From contig CM067311.1 of assembly GCA_034231615.1 (NCBI GenBank), positions 24,067,467 to 24,131,466 on the forward strand: a stretch of DNA of 64,000 nt, in the 5' to 3' direction. This DNA is from Meghimatium bilineatum (lineage: Eukaryota; Mollusca; Gastropoda; Stylommatophora; Philomycidae). This document shows, piece by piece, positions 24,011 through 35,164 of this stretch (positions are counted from its first letter, which is position 1; every line of letters begins with the position of its first letter). The notes under the pieces were generated by a model, which did no database searches, was not told the DNA's origin, and saw only the letters and a list, made by a program, of their open reading frames with translations. The translations under genes and the position numbers were made by a program.

Positions 24011-24119
24011 AATAACATGATGATTATCTTCTTTCTTGTTCCACATTTACTCTCATTTAACCAGAACAAGTTTTTGGGTTTGTGCCAGAGAGCTTGAATA
24101 ATAGAAATAATAATAAGAT

Positions 24120-24335
24120 CCATATCCTATTAGGATCATAAGGGTGCCACATCAGCATAAAACACTCTCTAAATAACTTTATCCCCAGCCATTTGGAGGT
24201 TTGTAGAAAAATCACTCACACCATTCCTTGATATTATCAATACAGAATTTTATCTGTGATCCTCTCCTCCTTTTACCCTCAACATTTCCTTGCAAAATAA
24301 TGTTAAAAAGTGAGTTTTATCTTGTGAGTTTATAT
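24120..24335 (-). mobile_element. RTE-type LINE, decayed 3' end
   Basis: On the plus strand cctattaggatcataagggt, gccacatcagcataaaacac and ccattccttgatattatc follow the same order as 21015-21140 of the RTE copy with intact duplications. Many indels. Confidence 0.65.
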
Positions 24336-24467
24336 ACTCTTAGATGGTCGATGAGCTAAACATTTATGGACAGTGCCATGACGTTGGTTTATAATCAAGA
24401 AGCAGTTATGGAAATATCATGAGTACCAATGAGCTGTTGAATAAGTGTTCCCAAATTTGTTAGGTTA

Positions 24468-24965
24468 TTCTTTGTAACAAATGTTCTGCCCAGCAATTAT
24501 TTGCATACTTTGTAACAAATGTTCTGCCCAGCAATTGTTTGCATACTTTGTAACAAATGTTCTGCCCAGCAATTGTTTGCATTCTTTGTAACAAATGTTC
24601 TGCCCAGCAATTGTTTGCATACTTTGTAACAAATGTTCTGCCCAGCAATTGTTTGCATTCTTTGTAACAAATGTTCTGCCCAGCAATTGTTTGCATTCTT
24701 TGTAACAAATGTTCTGCCTAGCAATTGTTTGCATACTTTGTAACAAATGTTCTGCCCAGCAATTGTTTGCATACTTTGTAACAAATGTTCTGCCCAGCAA
24801 TTGTTTGCATACTTTGTAACAAATGTTCTGCCCAGCAATTGTTTGCATACTTTGTAACAAATGTTCTGCCCAGCAATTGTTTGCATACTTTGTAACAAAT
24901 GTTCTGCCCAGCAATTGTTTGCATACTTTGTAACAAATGTTCTGCCCAGCAATTGTTTGCATCTC
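24468..24965. repeat. Minisatellite, 38-bp unit, 13 copies
   Basis: The unit contains tgtaacaaatgttctgccca then gcaattgtttgcatactt, 38 bp, almost invariant (atactt/attctt variants). Because 38 is not a multiple of 3 and the unit lacks minus-strand stops, long meaningless frames appear on that strand. The flank at 24966-25120 keeps degenerate aattgtt/caattgtt words. Confidence 0.97.
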
Positions 24966-25660
24966 ACAATTATCAATATCTAGCAAATGTGATTTTAAAA
25001 CAATTTCTGTATGTGGCAATTGTTTTACCTAACATGTTCTATCTAGTAATTGTTCTATTTCACAACTTTCTATGTAATAATTTTTCAATCTAGTTTTCTA
25101 ACAATTGTTCCAATAAACAATTGTTCATACTCAATAAATGTATAGTCAGTAAAGAATTGATTGTCAACACAAGACAGTGTTATGAAAATCCATGATTACC
25201 GATGCCAGCAGGTGTAGAACACGAAAAGTTAAGGAGATATAGAAATACCTTGATTTTATTGGGATGTGAACCTTGACTCTTAGAACAGACTGGTATATTA
25301 ACTGCTCAACTTTAAAATCACCTTAAATGAACTTTGATTTATAAGGCACTACCTCATTTAGTTTTTAGCAATCTTAATTTTCAATGGCCACATAATGTGG
25401 CTTTTCATTGGTCTCTCAGAAGTAGCAAGTAAAATGTGACGTTAACCTATGTATAGGCTTCTTTAGAGTTAATCATAATGCAGTAAAACATGTCAATCAG
25501 TGTGGTTATAATCTTTGCACAGAATTAATTCTAAATTAGAATTCCAAACAAAAAAACAAGAAAGATATATTCCTATTGTTAGCGATGTTACAGGAAACTA
25601 GCATTCATTAGTGTATATATGCAAGCAAATATGGAAGTCATTCAAATGTTAAATGATAAC

Positions 25661-25845
25661 CTTTTGTTTCTGTATCATGTGTTCAATGTCCTTGACATCA
25701 CCAACAGTGACCTTCTGTGATCTCAGCATGTGCTCCAACAGTGTCAGCCAATCACGTAGCTCACTTATTGACCTGTCCAGCTCCACCCAAGAAGTTGTAG
25801 AAGTGGTTTGCACTTTAGCTTCGGCATAGACTTGAGCTTGCCTGG
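25661..25845 (-). CDS. DMD: Dystrophin orthologue, exon equivalent to human exon 51 (hinge-3-like linker and R20 helix A)
   Basis: Two shared bases, then 61 codons: RQAQVYAEAKVQTTSTTSW, a helix A with ELRDWLTLLEHMLRSQKVTV, and GDVKDIEHMIQKQK. This is the best match in the window: human has ELTDWLSLLDQVIKSQRVMV followed by GDLEDINEMIIKQK. Acceptor TTACAG/CC; donor AAAAG/GTTATC. The phases (1 in, 0 out) equal human exon 51. At 185 nt against 233 it is 16 codons shorter, and the missing part is the hinge 3 segment, so the hinge is largely reduced. Downstream lies the candidate extra exon 6.7 kb away. Confidence 0.95.
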
Positions 25846-27129
25846 CTGTAATTGGTTAAGATATTAACATTAAAATAACATGAGAGTTATTATCTTCTGG
25901 TGTGAATCAAACGGTTTTTTCTGTCAAAAAATGACATTGGCTATAATCTTCTGCGCGAGTACGACATGTATTACAGTACAGATGACAGGTATATCAACAT
26001 TTCTGGTATATCAACCTGTTTGGGAAAAAGGAGATAGGAGAATTTATCTCAATATTTTCATCTCAATATGACTCCACTACTAAGCACCCCCAAGATAAAA
26101 AAAATTTTTTCGCACATTATGTTGAGCGTGACAGTTTATTTAAAAATATATGTGTATTAAATTAAATTATCTTTGATATAGGTTTATGCAAGACTTTATT
26201 TTTCTGCTGACCTGGCAAGTCTGAGTGTGATATGATAAATAGTATGAAAGAAAATGAATTTTTAATATCATCATATCAATAATTTGGAGGAGTTATGCCC
26301 CTTGTCTAGTGATCGTGGATTGACAATATGGAAATCACAAAGTGGTGAAAGGGTTAATTTTGTTGCTTAGAAAGAGTGTGTAAAAATGTTTACTTCACAT
26401 ATACTACGAATTAATGAATAATGAGCGCAATTATATGTTATCATCAAGCACCAGACATATCCATAGGTGCTTCAATCCCCACCTCAATAAATAAATAAGA
26501 GTGGAGTAATTCATAGTTCTAGTTCTGTGTTGATTTATCAGCCACTACGTGTTATCTATTATGTGATTCTTTCGGTGACATTCTAATCTCAAATCTGCCA
26601 GTTTTGAGAGAGACCATGATTCAAAATCATGAAAATGTTGTAAGAAGGTTGAAAAGGCATAGAGGATTGACTTTATTGTACTCAGTTTCCCTATATGTAC
26701 TCTATCCATCTCAAAGAAGCGACACACAGGCTTCCGAGAGAGTCACTCACAGTATGTAACTCTGGAGCTTCAAACAATAATCCCCAGTGATTTCCAAAAA
26801 TCTCCACTTTGTAAACAAGAAGTCATTTGCTTTTGCTAAAGAGGTTACTGGTTAGAAACTGAAAATTTTCGGAACAGATAAAGTTTCTCAGTGCATTGAC
26901 TATGTCAGAGTGATCCATTCAGGTACAGTGTGACATTGCAACCAGACTATCCAGCTTATTAGCTCACTCATTATCCTCAACATCCACATGTCCAAGCACA
27001 CAAATTTAGGTAATCTTTCTGCTTGTAGATTGCATCACAACTCCATTCATTGCCAGCAGACAACACTCAGTAGCGCATGTTCATTAAGATATTTAAAATG
27101 TATGAGTGAGAATAGTGCTGTGACACCCG
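25846..27129. other. Intron, with a family C repeat at 26640-26790
   Basis: 26640-26790 carries aggttgaaaaggcatagagg, ttgactttattgtactc, ccctatatgtactc and atgtaactctggagcttcaa. The rest is AT-rich with nothing recognised. Confidence 0.6.
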
Positions 27130-27345
27130 CAATAATGTAAATTGTATATGTGGTAACTAAGGAAATTTGGGGGTGGATTTGGCTGTTTGATCCCATAGAA
27201 GGTCAAAGTGATCCAGAAGCCAAGCTGAAGTTGGATGTGTCAGGCTGAAAGGTGCAGATATCAGTCAAACTGTAAACCATGGCACAACACATTCCATTTT
27301 TTGAACTACATCCTGGTAACTAGGAAGAGTTGGAAAATGAGTACC
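27130..27345 (+). mobile_element. Family B repeat
   Basis: Blocks ggtaactaagg, gaagttggatgtgtcaggct, gaaaggtgcagatatc, gtaaaccatggcacaacaca and actacatcctggtaac occur in family order. Confidence 0.7.
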
Positions 27346-27369
27346 GAAAAATAGCAATATGAGTAAATG

Positions 27370-28260
27370 AGCAATATGTCAGTCAGTCAGTTCCTCCTTT
27401 GCCAAGTTTGGCACATAGGGCGGGTGTCATAGTTCTCCATGCCTGTCTGTCAGTTGCTAGGGATTGTAGGTCTTGTGCACTTATGCCTGTTGATTTTAAT
27501 TCATTCATAAATGTTCTTCTTAGCATTGTTTTTTATCTTCTCTGTTTTATTTTCCTGTCTGGTATCCACATGAAGGCTTGTCGTGGAATTCTGTCTTCCT
27601 TCATTCTATGTACGTGGCCGATGTATGTCCAGCGGCGTTTTCTGATGATGATCGTCACATATTCTTGTTTTGTCACCTCTCTTAGTATGTCATTTGATTT
27701 GAAGTCTTTCCAATTAGTATTTGTGATTTTTCTGAGGCATCTATTTTCGAAGGCAACTAACTTCTTATCCATTATTGTGGTAGATTTCCCACTTTCACAT
27801 CCATATGTCAATGATGGAATGACACTTGCATTGAATAGTCACAGTTTGATGTGTTTACTTGCAATCTTCGATCTCCAGATGTTTGAGAGTTTGTTAAAGG
27901 CATTGGAGGTGAGAGCAATTTAAGTCTTGATTTCTGAGTTGGTATCCCTGTCTGCTGTTATCTTGCTTACCAAATATATGAAATTTGAAACATTGTCTAG
28001 TATATTATCATCTAGTTTAATTGATTCTGTCAGGCCAGTAAAGTTCATGATTTTCGTTTTATGTGTGTTTATTTGAAGGCCTATCTGTTGTGCAAAAAAT
28101 TTGAGTCTTTCTGTTTTTTCTTGGAGATCTTGGTGTGTTGAACTCAGTAGAGCAATATCATCTGCGAAGGTTAGATCAACCAGGGTCTTGTTGTTTACCC
28201 ATTTGATTCCTAGCTGTTTTTGGTCTGTGCATTTCCTCATCACACAGTCAATTGTATATG
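27370..28260 (-). mobile_element. RTE-type LINE, 5'-truncated RT and C-terminus
   Basis: Minus strand: NNKTLVDLTFADDIALLSST, EKTERLKFFAQQIGLQINTH, KTKIMNFTGLTESIKLDDNI, then in other frames PSLTYGCES, AFENRCLRKITNTNWKDFKS, IRKRRWTYIGHVHRMKEDRI, and a tail ending ALCAKLGKGG. The FADD catalytic motif is intact but at least two frameshifts are present. It lies between dystrophin exons on the same strand. Confidence 0.88.
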
Positions 28261-28351
28261 AGCAATACAAAACATAACAATGACATGACAATGGAGTAAA
28301 GAAATTCAACAATTAGACAAATGTATGTGACAACATACACAGAAAACTTAC

Positions 28352-28562
28352 CTTGTTCTACAACCTCCGTCACTGGTGATTTGGACTGATTCATCAGACT
28401 TTTAGCTAGCTCTTGAAGTTGATCAAACTCTGTGTTCATCTTGGAAATTTTCACCTGCAAGGTGTCTGGTACTTCTTGATTTTGATCCTTGCATGCTTCT
28501 AGCTGCTTCTGATGTGTAGAATTGATCTGTTTCAGTTTGTTCTGCTGGCTATCAATAACATT
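28352..28562 (-). CDS. DMD: Dystrophin orthologue, single exon covering human exons 49+50 (R19 helices B-C, start of hinge)
   Basis: Seventy codons plus one base, from NVIDSQQNKLKQINS to SPVTEVVEQ. ISKMNTEFDQLQELAKSL occupies the position of human KRKLEDLSSEWKAVNRLL, although the helix-C tryptophan is Phe here. Acceptor TTCACAG/AAT; donor CAAG/GTAAGT. The 211 nt equal the sum of human exons 49 (102) and 50 (109) as I recall them, and the phase-1 end matches human exon 50. The human intron 49 position is therefore uninterrupted here. Sequence identity is weaker than in neighbouring exons; position and frame carry the call. Confidence 0.87.
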
Positions 28563-28624
28563 CTGTGAAACATAAATTAAATAATATCAATCATTTGTCT
28601 TGTTGGATAGACATTGTTGATTGA

Positions 28625-28990
28625 CTTCATGTAGTTTGGTGTCATGGGGAGCCAAAGTTTTTTCTTTTGCTAACTGTGATGCCGTTGCTATTGTACAGCA
28701 TTGGTGTTATATCTCTGATGTCATCTATTCATCTTCTTCTTGGTCTTCCCCTGTTTCTCCTTACAGATCTTTTATGGAAGGCTATCAATGCAATGTGATG
28801 TGGTTCCATTCTGATAAGGTGGCTGAACCATTTGATCTTTTGTGTGTCTATGTATTCTTTGCACGATATTGTTTTCATCAGATTTCTTATAGTGCCATTG
28901 TTTATTCTAAATTTCTTTTTGTTACTACTAGTTATGTTCTCAGGCACTTAATTTTGCGTACAGTGAGTTTTTGTTCTAGTTTCTGTTAGG
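28625..28990 (-). mobile_element. RTE-type LINE, 3' end fragment
   Basis: Minus strand: NGTIRNLMKTISCKEYIDTQ, KIKWFSHLIRMEPHHIALIA, RSVRRNRGRPRRR, then WIDDIRDITPML. Only the C-terminal RNA-binding-like tail remains. Confidence 0.7.
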
Positions 28991-29134
28991 GTTCAGGTCT
29001 GGCATTTGTAGCAGAGTGTCGGCATGAACACTGCCTAATCCACACACTGACTTACGCAAAACATAAGGTTGCTCAGTTTTACAATGAACACACAAACTAT
29101 CAGACTATTAGGTACTGATATGAAAAAATACACA

Positions 29135-29530
29135 GTATACATTTTGGCACGGTTCGTTGCAGATGTCGGCGTTGTGACACCTGTGCCTAAGTAGTGCAGA
29201 TCTGCTCCATATCATTTCCTAAGGCCACTTTACTATCGACAATGTCTTTACATGTAAATCCTGTAACATCATTTATGTTATTATTTGTAAACGCCGTGAC
29301 ATGAAATATATTGATGAAACTGGCAAATAACTAAGTAATCTTTTCTGTCAACATCTTCATGCTATTAACCACATATTTTTTACTCCTGTTGCTATGCATT
29401 TCAATAGTGCTGAATATCATGGTGTCCACAACATTCAGTTCACTGCAATAAAACCTTGCTCCACAGGTGATAGAGATAGTTTGGTACCCATAAGATATTT
29501 GGTTTTAACACATATCATTCATTTATTTTT
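29135..29530 (+). mobile_element. Penelope-like element, GIY-YIG endonuclease fragment
   Basis: The plus strand reads GTVRCRCRRCDTCA, shifts frame, then FTCKSCNIIYVIICKRRDMK, YIDETGK, a stop, LSNLFCQHLHAINHIFFTPV, AMHFNSAEYHGVHNIQFTAI. This is the C-rich knuckle followed by the GIY-YIG-type core (IYVIIC ... KYIDETG) typical of Penelope-like elements. Two frame breaks show a dead copy. Confidence 0.75.
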
Positions 29531-29912
29531 ATTTGATTAGTGGGGCATTTGTTGTTTTGTCATTTCATTTGTTTTCAGTCACAGTAATTTTATTTTGCTC
29601 TCATCCTCATATTTTTTAAAGCTTGTCTCGTTGGTAATACTTGTGTGTACATACCTCATTGTTACCGTGGCTGTCTCTGCTGTTAAACGTGTGCTGCTAA
29701 ATGTCTGCATATAATTCTGAGAGTGCCTTTAATTTCACTGTTTGTCTTGTTTTCTTGATAAATACCTTACGATTTAAACTGTCTTGTATACTGTTATCTG
29801 TAATTTTTCATACAGGTACCCAATAGTCTGTTTGCGAGTTTATAGTAAAGCTGAATCATATTGTGTTTTGCAAAAGTACTATTGTTATATAGTTTTAGCT
29901 CAATCTCACTTA
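29531..29912 (+). mobile_element. Probable 3' untranslated end of the Penelope-like element
   Basis: Directly follows the GIY-YIG fragment. 29762-29912 (ccttacgatttaaactgtct ... agtactattgttata) is homologous to the plus-oriented arm of the palindrome at 19940-20369. Confidence 0.5.
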
Positions 29913-29919
29913 TTATCTA

Positions 29920-30110
29920 CACTCTGAATATGTGTGAGAAATCTCTTGGACATTTAATAGCTCTAGCTTTTCTTTGAGCATGTTTTTTGTTGAGAAATAA
30001 CATGTCTGAGGTTCTATGCATCAACCGCAACATCAGTTGAGAGGCATTCAGAAAGGCAATAATGATGGCTACATCCTGTCCAGGATATACTTGCTGATGC
30101 AACTAGATCA
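29920..30110 (+). mobile_element. LINE 3' tail fragment
   Basis: The plus strand ends in AFRKAIMMATSCPGYTC and stop, matching FRKAVMTVTSCSGNAT of the fragment at 1-320. Upstream is unreadable. Confidence 0.55.
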
Positions 30111-30178
30111 CTGCTTTTAAAGGAAGGAATATGTTATGTTCTTACTATAAATACATTTTATAATCTTCAAGCAATTAC

Positions 30179-30370
30179 CATTTGAGCAGTAACAACACTG
30201 GTACTTGTGTCAGACTCTGACCCAGACTTAACTGCTCCCTTCTGCTTCTCCAGAATAGCTCGAGTATCCACAATCCACTTCAACATATTATCCACATCTT
30301 CACTTAAGCTGCGGACTTTCTTGATCTCTTCTTCAATCAATCGGATTCTTTCTGGCACTTCTTTTGTAAC
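30179..30370 (-). CDS. DMD: Dystrophin orthologue, exon equivalent to human exon 48 (start of R19)
   Basis: Sixty-four codons in phase 0/0. VPERIRLIEEEIKKV aligns with human LPEKQGEIEAQIKDL, and VDNMLKWIVDTRAIL with the helix-A core LNHLLLWLSPIRNQL. A Ser/Asp/Thr-rich stretch (KSGSESDTSTSVV) follows, then TAQM. Acceptor ATTTCAG/GTT; donor ATG/GTAATT. The 192 nt compare with 186 in human, a gain of two codons in the loop after helix A. Confidence 0.9.
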
Positions 30371-30604
30371 CTGAAATAAATAGATTAATAGCAATACATG
30401 AAATATTTATACATATATGACTGAAGAAACCTCTTCCGTGTTCTCCAGTCTGTGTCAGATGTTGATATGGATTTCTTCAATGAACTGTACTGTAGTCACC
30501 AGTCCCATAACAGGGCAGTAGAGCTTGTCTATCACAGCTGTTTCAGATGGTCATAGTTTTCCTATTGCTGTGTGGTACAGTGGACAATTCTGTAAAATAG
30601 TTTA

Positions 30605-30838
30605 TGTTTTCTGCAGATTGTCTACAAGGGAACACATCAGTGTTGCAGATTGTCTACAAGCGCATACATCAGTGTTGTGGATTGACTACAAGGGCACACA
30701 TCAGTGTTGCAGATTGTCTACAATGGCACACATCAGTGTTGCAGATTGTCTACAATGGCACACATCAGTGTTGCAGATTGTCTACAAGGGCACACATCAG
30801 TGTTGCAGATTGTCTACAAGGGCACACATCAGTATTGT
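30605..30838. repeat. Minisatellite, 32-bp unit, 7 copies
   Basis: Unit cagtgttgcagattgtctac plus aagggcacacat, with few changes. Confidence 0.95.
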
Positions 30839-31265
30839 TATGTTATGTTATGTTCCTCCAGGGCCATAGGCGGTGCATAGGGCAGAAACCATAGCTTTCC
30901 ATTTCTGTCTTTGTGTTGCCAGGTCTTTCAATTGTTGTGTGTTGTTTAGGTTCATTGACATACCTTCTCTATTAATGGTTCTTCGTAGAGTTTCTCTAGG
31001 TCTCCCTCTTCTTCTTACTCCAGGTGGCACCCAATATAGTGACTGCTGGGGAATTCTTAGGCTGTTCATTCTGAGAACATGGCCGATGTAAGTCCAACGC
31101 CTTTGTCTAATGAAGGAAGATATATAGGTTTGTTTGCTTTCCTCTCTTATAGTAGTGTTAGATTTAAAGTCACTCCACTGGCCTACTAGAAATATAGTTA
31201 CAAATCCTTTAGCTGTGAGCAGGTAGTTCTTGATAGTACAAAACCTTTCTGATAAAAGCATATCC
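30838..31265 (-). mobile_element. RTE-type LINE, 3' end with microsatellite tail
   Basis: Minus strand: QRRWTYIGHVLRMNSLRIPQ, QSLYWVPPGVRRRGRPRETL, RRTINREGMSMNLNN, LATQRQKWKAMVSALCTAYG, PGGT and stop. The tail toward 30838 is (ttatg)n on the plus strand, a usual RTE 3' end. The frame is open over 137 codons, so the copy is young but 5'-truncated. Confidence 0.88.
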
Positions 31266-31484
31266 TCCTTTGTTAAGCAGCAGAGGTGTCACCCAAACTT
31301 TTGCAATATGTTTGTCTTAAAGGCATGGCTGTGTTGGGAGGGATTCATGGATGTATGTTTAGTCCCCAAAGGAAGGCATTTCAGTGTGAGTGCCCCAGGA
31401 TAATAACATCCTTCCAGGAGCATAAATAGACCTCTGACAACCAGTTCATCATTCTTCTGTTAGATTCAATGACTCATCTGAAGT

Positions 31485-31665
31485 GATGTCACATCTAGCA
31501 TTCCCAACCACCTTCACATCTAGCATTCTCAACCACCTTCACATCTAGCATTCTCAACCACCTTCACATCTAGCATTCCCAACCACCTTCACATCTAGCA
31601 TTTCCAACCACCTTCACATCTAGCATTCCTAACCACCTTCACATCTAGCATTCCCAACCACCTAG
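31485..31665. repeat. Minisatellite, 25-bp unit, 7 copies
   Basis: Unit cacatctagcattcccaacc plus acctt; seven copies. Confidence 0.95.
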
Positions 31666-32467
31666 GAGTCAGCTGCAAAAGGACAAAGGTACAACACCAT
31701 TGGTCTAAATCTCTTTGTCATCCATGGGAACCTTTTGACAGGAGACAAAAGTAAGCAATTGAGACAATATGTGCAGTGACAATGATGATTTTTTCACAGA
31801 TGACAAGTTGTCAGGCTATCCCCCAACTTAGTTGTCTCCTACTGCCTGGAAAGAAAACAGTGCCACCCTCCCTATTATTTACTCCCTGAACTGCAGTATG
31901 ATAGTTATAAATGACAATTATTCCAACATGGTAGACTCAGCACTCTAATTTGATATAGTAGGCACTGGCTTTGTCCAATCAGTACAGTCAATATGCATAT
32001 TTGATACGCTACTGTCCTGGTAAATGAATCATCTCAAGTCACTGTACGGTTAGTTGACAACCAACTTTTTTCTGCCGAACTGACATTTATTTTAGTTCTT
32101 TCAGTACAGTTGACAACATAGTTAGCTGTCTAACAATTTACATTTAATATGCAGAATTTGAGGATTAACACAGAAGAAGATGCTAATAATACTATACATC
32201 CTAAAAGCTAAAATATGTTGGACTCTTTTCTCCTTCATGGTACATGAATTATACTTCCCACATGCTAAAAACAATGGTCCCTCAAAGGTGTGAGTGTGCA
32301 TTGCCACCCACATCGTTAGAAGGTAATGCTCATGAAATTCCTGTGCACATAAAGTACTAGCAAAAGACCATATACCCACATGGAAGTATTAATTGCTCAG
32401 ATGACTCAAGATTTGCTAAAAAGTGGAAAATAATTAGTGGGAATATTAGCTATAGAGTGTTCTCTAC
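31666..32467. other. Intron between exon 48 and 47 equivalents; nothing recognised
   Basis: AT-rich, no coding or repeat signal beyond the listed array. Confidence 0.6.
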
Positions 32468-32617
32468 CTTTTTCCATCCAAAATTGAGGTTTTCAACATC
32501 TTTATGAACATTATTCCGATCTTTCTCAGTCAGTTTGGGCGACTGCATTAGCTTTGCTCCACTACTGTTAATATTAAAAAGACTAGCTTGCCTTGGAGCA
32601 ATCTCATCTTCTCTGTC
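32468..32617 (-). CDS. DMD: Dystrophin orthologue, exon equivalent to human exon 47 (R18, helices B-C)
   Basis: Fifty whole codons, beginning DREDEIAPRQASLFNINSS and ending VENLNFGWKK. SGAKLMQSPKLTEKDR aligns with human GGPVLVSAPISPEEQD, and LNFGWKK with TNLQWIKV, keeping the helix-C tryptophan. Acceptor TTCTAG/GAC and donor AAG/GTAGAG. The length of 150 nt and phase 0/0 equal human exon 47. The intron downstream of it in the gene is 2097 bp and carries a 32-bp array and an RTE fragment. Confidence 0.92.
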
Positions 32618-32859
32618 CTAGAACACAAGAAACAACCAGAAAATCAACCAGCAAATTTCCAGTTTATGAAAAATAATGGCAATTATTAAATAATGAAGAG
32701 AAACTTTGTAAAGAAATAACTAAAATATAATAAAACTTCTATATAAAAGGAACACTTTCAGATATATAAACGGTAATGGTATGTATCATGGCAGCAACCT
32801 GTTGGGTATGAAGACAACTCTTTATGTACTAAGACGCAGATACTATTTGGTGCAGTGGC

Positions 32860-33050
32860 CATTTCCCTTCCTTGCTATGTTTACTTTCCCTAACTAGTTA
32901 GTCAGATACTCATTTACAGCAGGGTCGACTGAAGGAATGAGAAATCACGACCTGGATTTTTTGCCCGGATGTTGTTTTGAACCTGGTACACCGCAACTTA
33001 GTAACAGTAAGCAAGCTCACTATTAACTTGGCCACCTTGCTCCTTTACAT
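32860..33050 (-). mobile_element. tRNA-derived SINE (family D) inside the intron before exon 47
   Basis: On the minus strand the head has box A tggccaagttaatagtgagc and box B ggttcaaaaca. The tail has ttcagtcgaccctgctgtaa, atgagtatctgac and agttagggaaagtaaac. A second copy with the same tail (agtcgacccag ... taatccgagaagtaaag) is at 48680-48860. It lies in the same orientation as dystrophin. Confidence 0.8.
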
Positions 33051-33594
33051 TTCACTCCCTTAAAACAAAATGTCAAATACCTTAATGTATTATTGTAACA
33101 TCATTGTAGCGTATTAGAAAATGCTTGTCATCAAAATGCATTTAATATCACAATAACTCACTCTATAAAAATTCTTTGCATGTGATCTCCATGATTTTAT
33201 AATTAAAAGTACTTGAATTATTACTATTTTCTTACATCTGTAGATTTTATAATTCTGAATAAAGTAATGTATAGTAATTTAACTACTGGATGACATTTTA
33301 TGATCTATGGGTAGCCTACATGCACAATTTATGTGAAAATTGGTTCCAAGATTGTATCTTGACTCTCATTGTATCTTGACTCTCATTGTGTGGACTATGT
33401 ATACCTGCATACCATGTGTGGACATGTTTATATGTTAATAAATCTCTATTAAGAAGCACAAGCACATTTGTTTTTACCTTATTATGCAGAAAACACCCAA
33501 TATACCGTGAATCAACTAATATAACTATGGTTTTTATTATTTTATATACAGCAAGTAGGACATATTAAACATATGTTGTTCATTTTTACAAAGA

Positions 33595-33905
33595 ATTTAT
33601 GCACATAAGAACATTATTATTATATCGCACGCACATAAGAACATTATTATTATATCGCACGCACATAAGAACATTATTATTATATCGCACGCACATAAGG
33701 ACATTATTATTATATCGCACGCACATAAGGACATTATTATTATATCGCACGCACATAAGGACATTATTATTATATCGCACGCACATAAGGACATTATTAT
33801 TATATCGCACGCACATAAGGACATTATTATTATATCGCACGCACATAAGGACATTATTATTATATCGCACGCACATAAGGACATTATTATTATATCGCAT
33901 GCACA
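33595..33905. repeat. Minisatellite, 30-bp unit, 10 copies
   Basis: Unit gcacataagaacattattat plus tatatcgcac, almost perfect; the first three units have agaac, the rest aggac. Since 30 is a multiple of 3, frames stay open on both strands; this is not evidence of coding. Confidence 0.97.
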
Positions 33906-33975
33906 TTTTCACAAATTTAAGTTACATTATTGTAGAGCTACAGGTTTTTTATACATCCAGAAACATTTTGAAACT

Positions 33976-34041
33976 ATATAAATATCTTCGGCAATAAAAT
34001 ATCTTCGGCAATAAAATATCTTCGACAATAAAATATCTTCG
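33976..34041. repeat. Short tandem repeat, 17-bp unit (ggcaataaaatatcttc)
   Basis: Four units, one with gacaata. Confidence 0.92.
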
Positions 34042-34346
34042 GGTGTGATTTAACATTCCTGGAAACATAAAATAACCCACATATAGGCCTACTTTCTGAA
34101 GTATTTAACAATAATAGAACTATGAGGAAAATAAATAAACTTTCTGAAGAGCTTTAACAATACTGAAAATAGTTTAGGAAATTATTTTAAAAAATATTCA
34201 AAGATTTCAAAAATGTCAGAAATAATAAGCGTAGATACTGAAAAAAAACCACTATACCTTTCAACTCAGAAGTTAGTTTTAACATAAAACTCCAAGATTG
34301 CTGGGAAATAAATGAACTGAATGATAACAACAAGAAGCAAACTAAC

Positions 34347-34491
34347 CTTGACCTTCTCCAGCAAGGCCTCCAAATAAAGAGTATTTGGCCTAAGGCTGGA
34401 TCCAATAATATTCTCTGTTTCATCAATCCATGAGAAGAGGTCATCCATCTCATTAGTGAACTCTGTTGGTTCGACACTGTGCTCTTTGGTT
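34347..34491 (-). CDS. DMD: Dystrophin orthologue, exon equivalent to human exon 46 (start of R18)
   Basis: After one shared base the frame reads TKEHSVEPTEFTNEM, then DDLFSWIDETENIIGSSLRP, ending LEALLEKVK. The helix-A core FSWIDETENI aligns with human FVLWLEEADNI, and the end aligns with LKEKLEQVK. Acceptor CCACAG/A and donor AAG/GTTAGT are good. The exon is 145 nt (1 nt plus 48 codons), one codon shorter than the 148 nt I recall for human exon 46, with the same phases (2 in, 0 out). The intron to the exon 45 equivalent is 1402 bp, half of it a 26-bp minisatellite. Confidence 0.92.
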
Positions 34492-34544
34492 CTGTGGGAG
34501 TTATGAGGTATTTAGTGGAAACATATTCTACTATTTAAAATGGG

Positions 34545-34725
34545 TAAAAGATGGCAAAAGGAAAAAAAGGAAGACTAAGAGAGACTCTTCGCAGAACAAC
34601 CATCAAAGAGGGAATGAGATTTACCCATACAAGAGTTACACGCAGCAGTATCACATCGCTGGAACTGGAGAGCTCTGGTTTCAGCCCTATGCACCATGTT
34701 CGATGCTGAAGGAACATAGATAGAT
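34545..34725 (+). mobile_element. RTE-type LINE, 3' end fragment
   Basis: The plus strand reads GRLRETLRRTTIKEGMRFTH and ends in the LINE tail ALCTMFDAEGT after a frameshift, related to RPRETLRRTINREG of the copy at 30838-31265. The orientation is opposite to the gene. Confidence 0.7.
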
Positions 34726-35164
34726 ATTCTACTAAAGTCATTTCCTAGCCTATGTCTGGGATACTTTGTTGTATGCTGTATCACAAGTTTTTTTAATATA
34801 AATTTATCTTTCTCAGACTGGTACAAAATGTTGAGTGGGGGGAGGGGAGGTAAGAATTAAGGAAAATAGTCATATAAATTATCCATTGTTATTCTTTATC
34901 TAGTCACATTTTTAGTCTACTTTTTCCCACTTCTTCCCTCCTGTATTTTTGTTATCATTCATTCTCAAACTCTTCTCCAGCCAGCCATATCACTTATCAA
35001 TCCCCATTATCATTTATCCATTACCATCATCCACCAACATAAACACAATATATTTATATACTTTCACCCTAAATTCTACACAAATATTTTACATGCATTC
35101 CATTCAGGTATAAAAACTCATTTAGAATAATCATACACATAAATAAATGTTTGCTCCAAGTCAT
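34726..35164. other. Intron between exon 46 and 45 equivalents; nothing recognised
   Basis: Pyrimidine-rich and AT-rich unique-looking sequence. Confidence 0.6.

Noticed and set aside
24465-25019. Long overlapping minus-strand frames (up to 184 codons) of repeated CYKVCKQLLGRTFV-type peptides
   Set aside because: Produced by a stop-free 38-bp repeat whose length rotates the frame; three frames give the same peptides. Not a gene.
33586-33997. Repetitive frames on both strands over the 30-bp array
   Set aside because: A 30-bp unit without stops keeps frames open on both strands by arithmetic alone.
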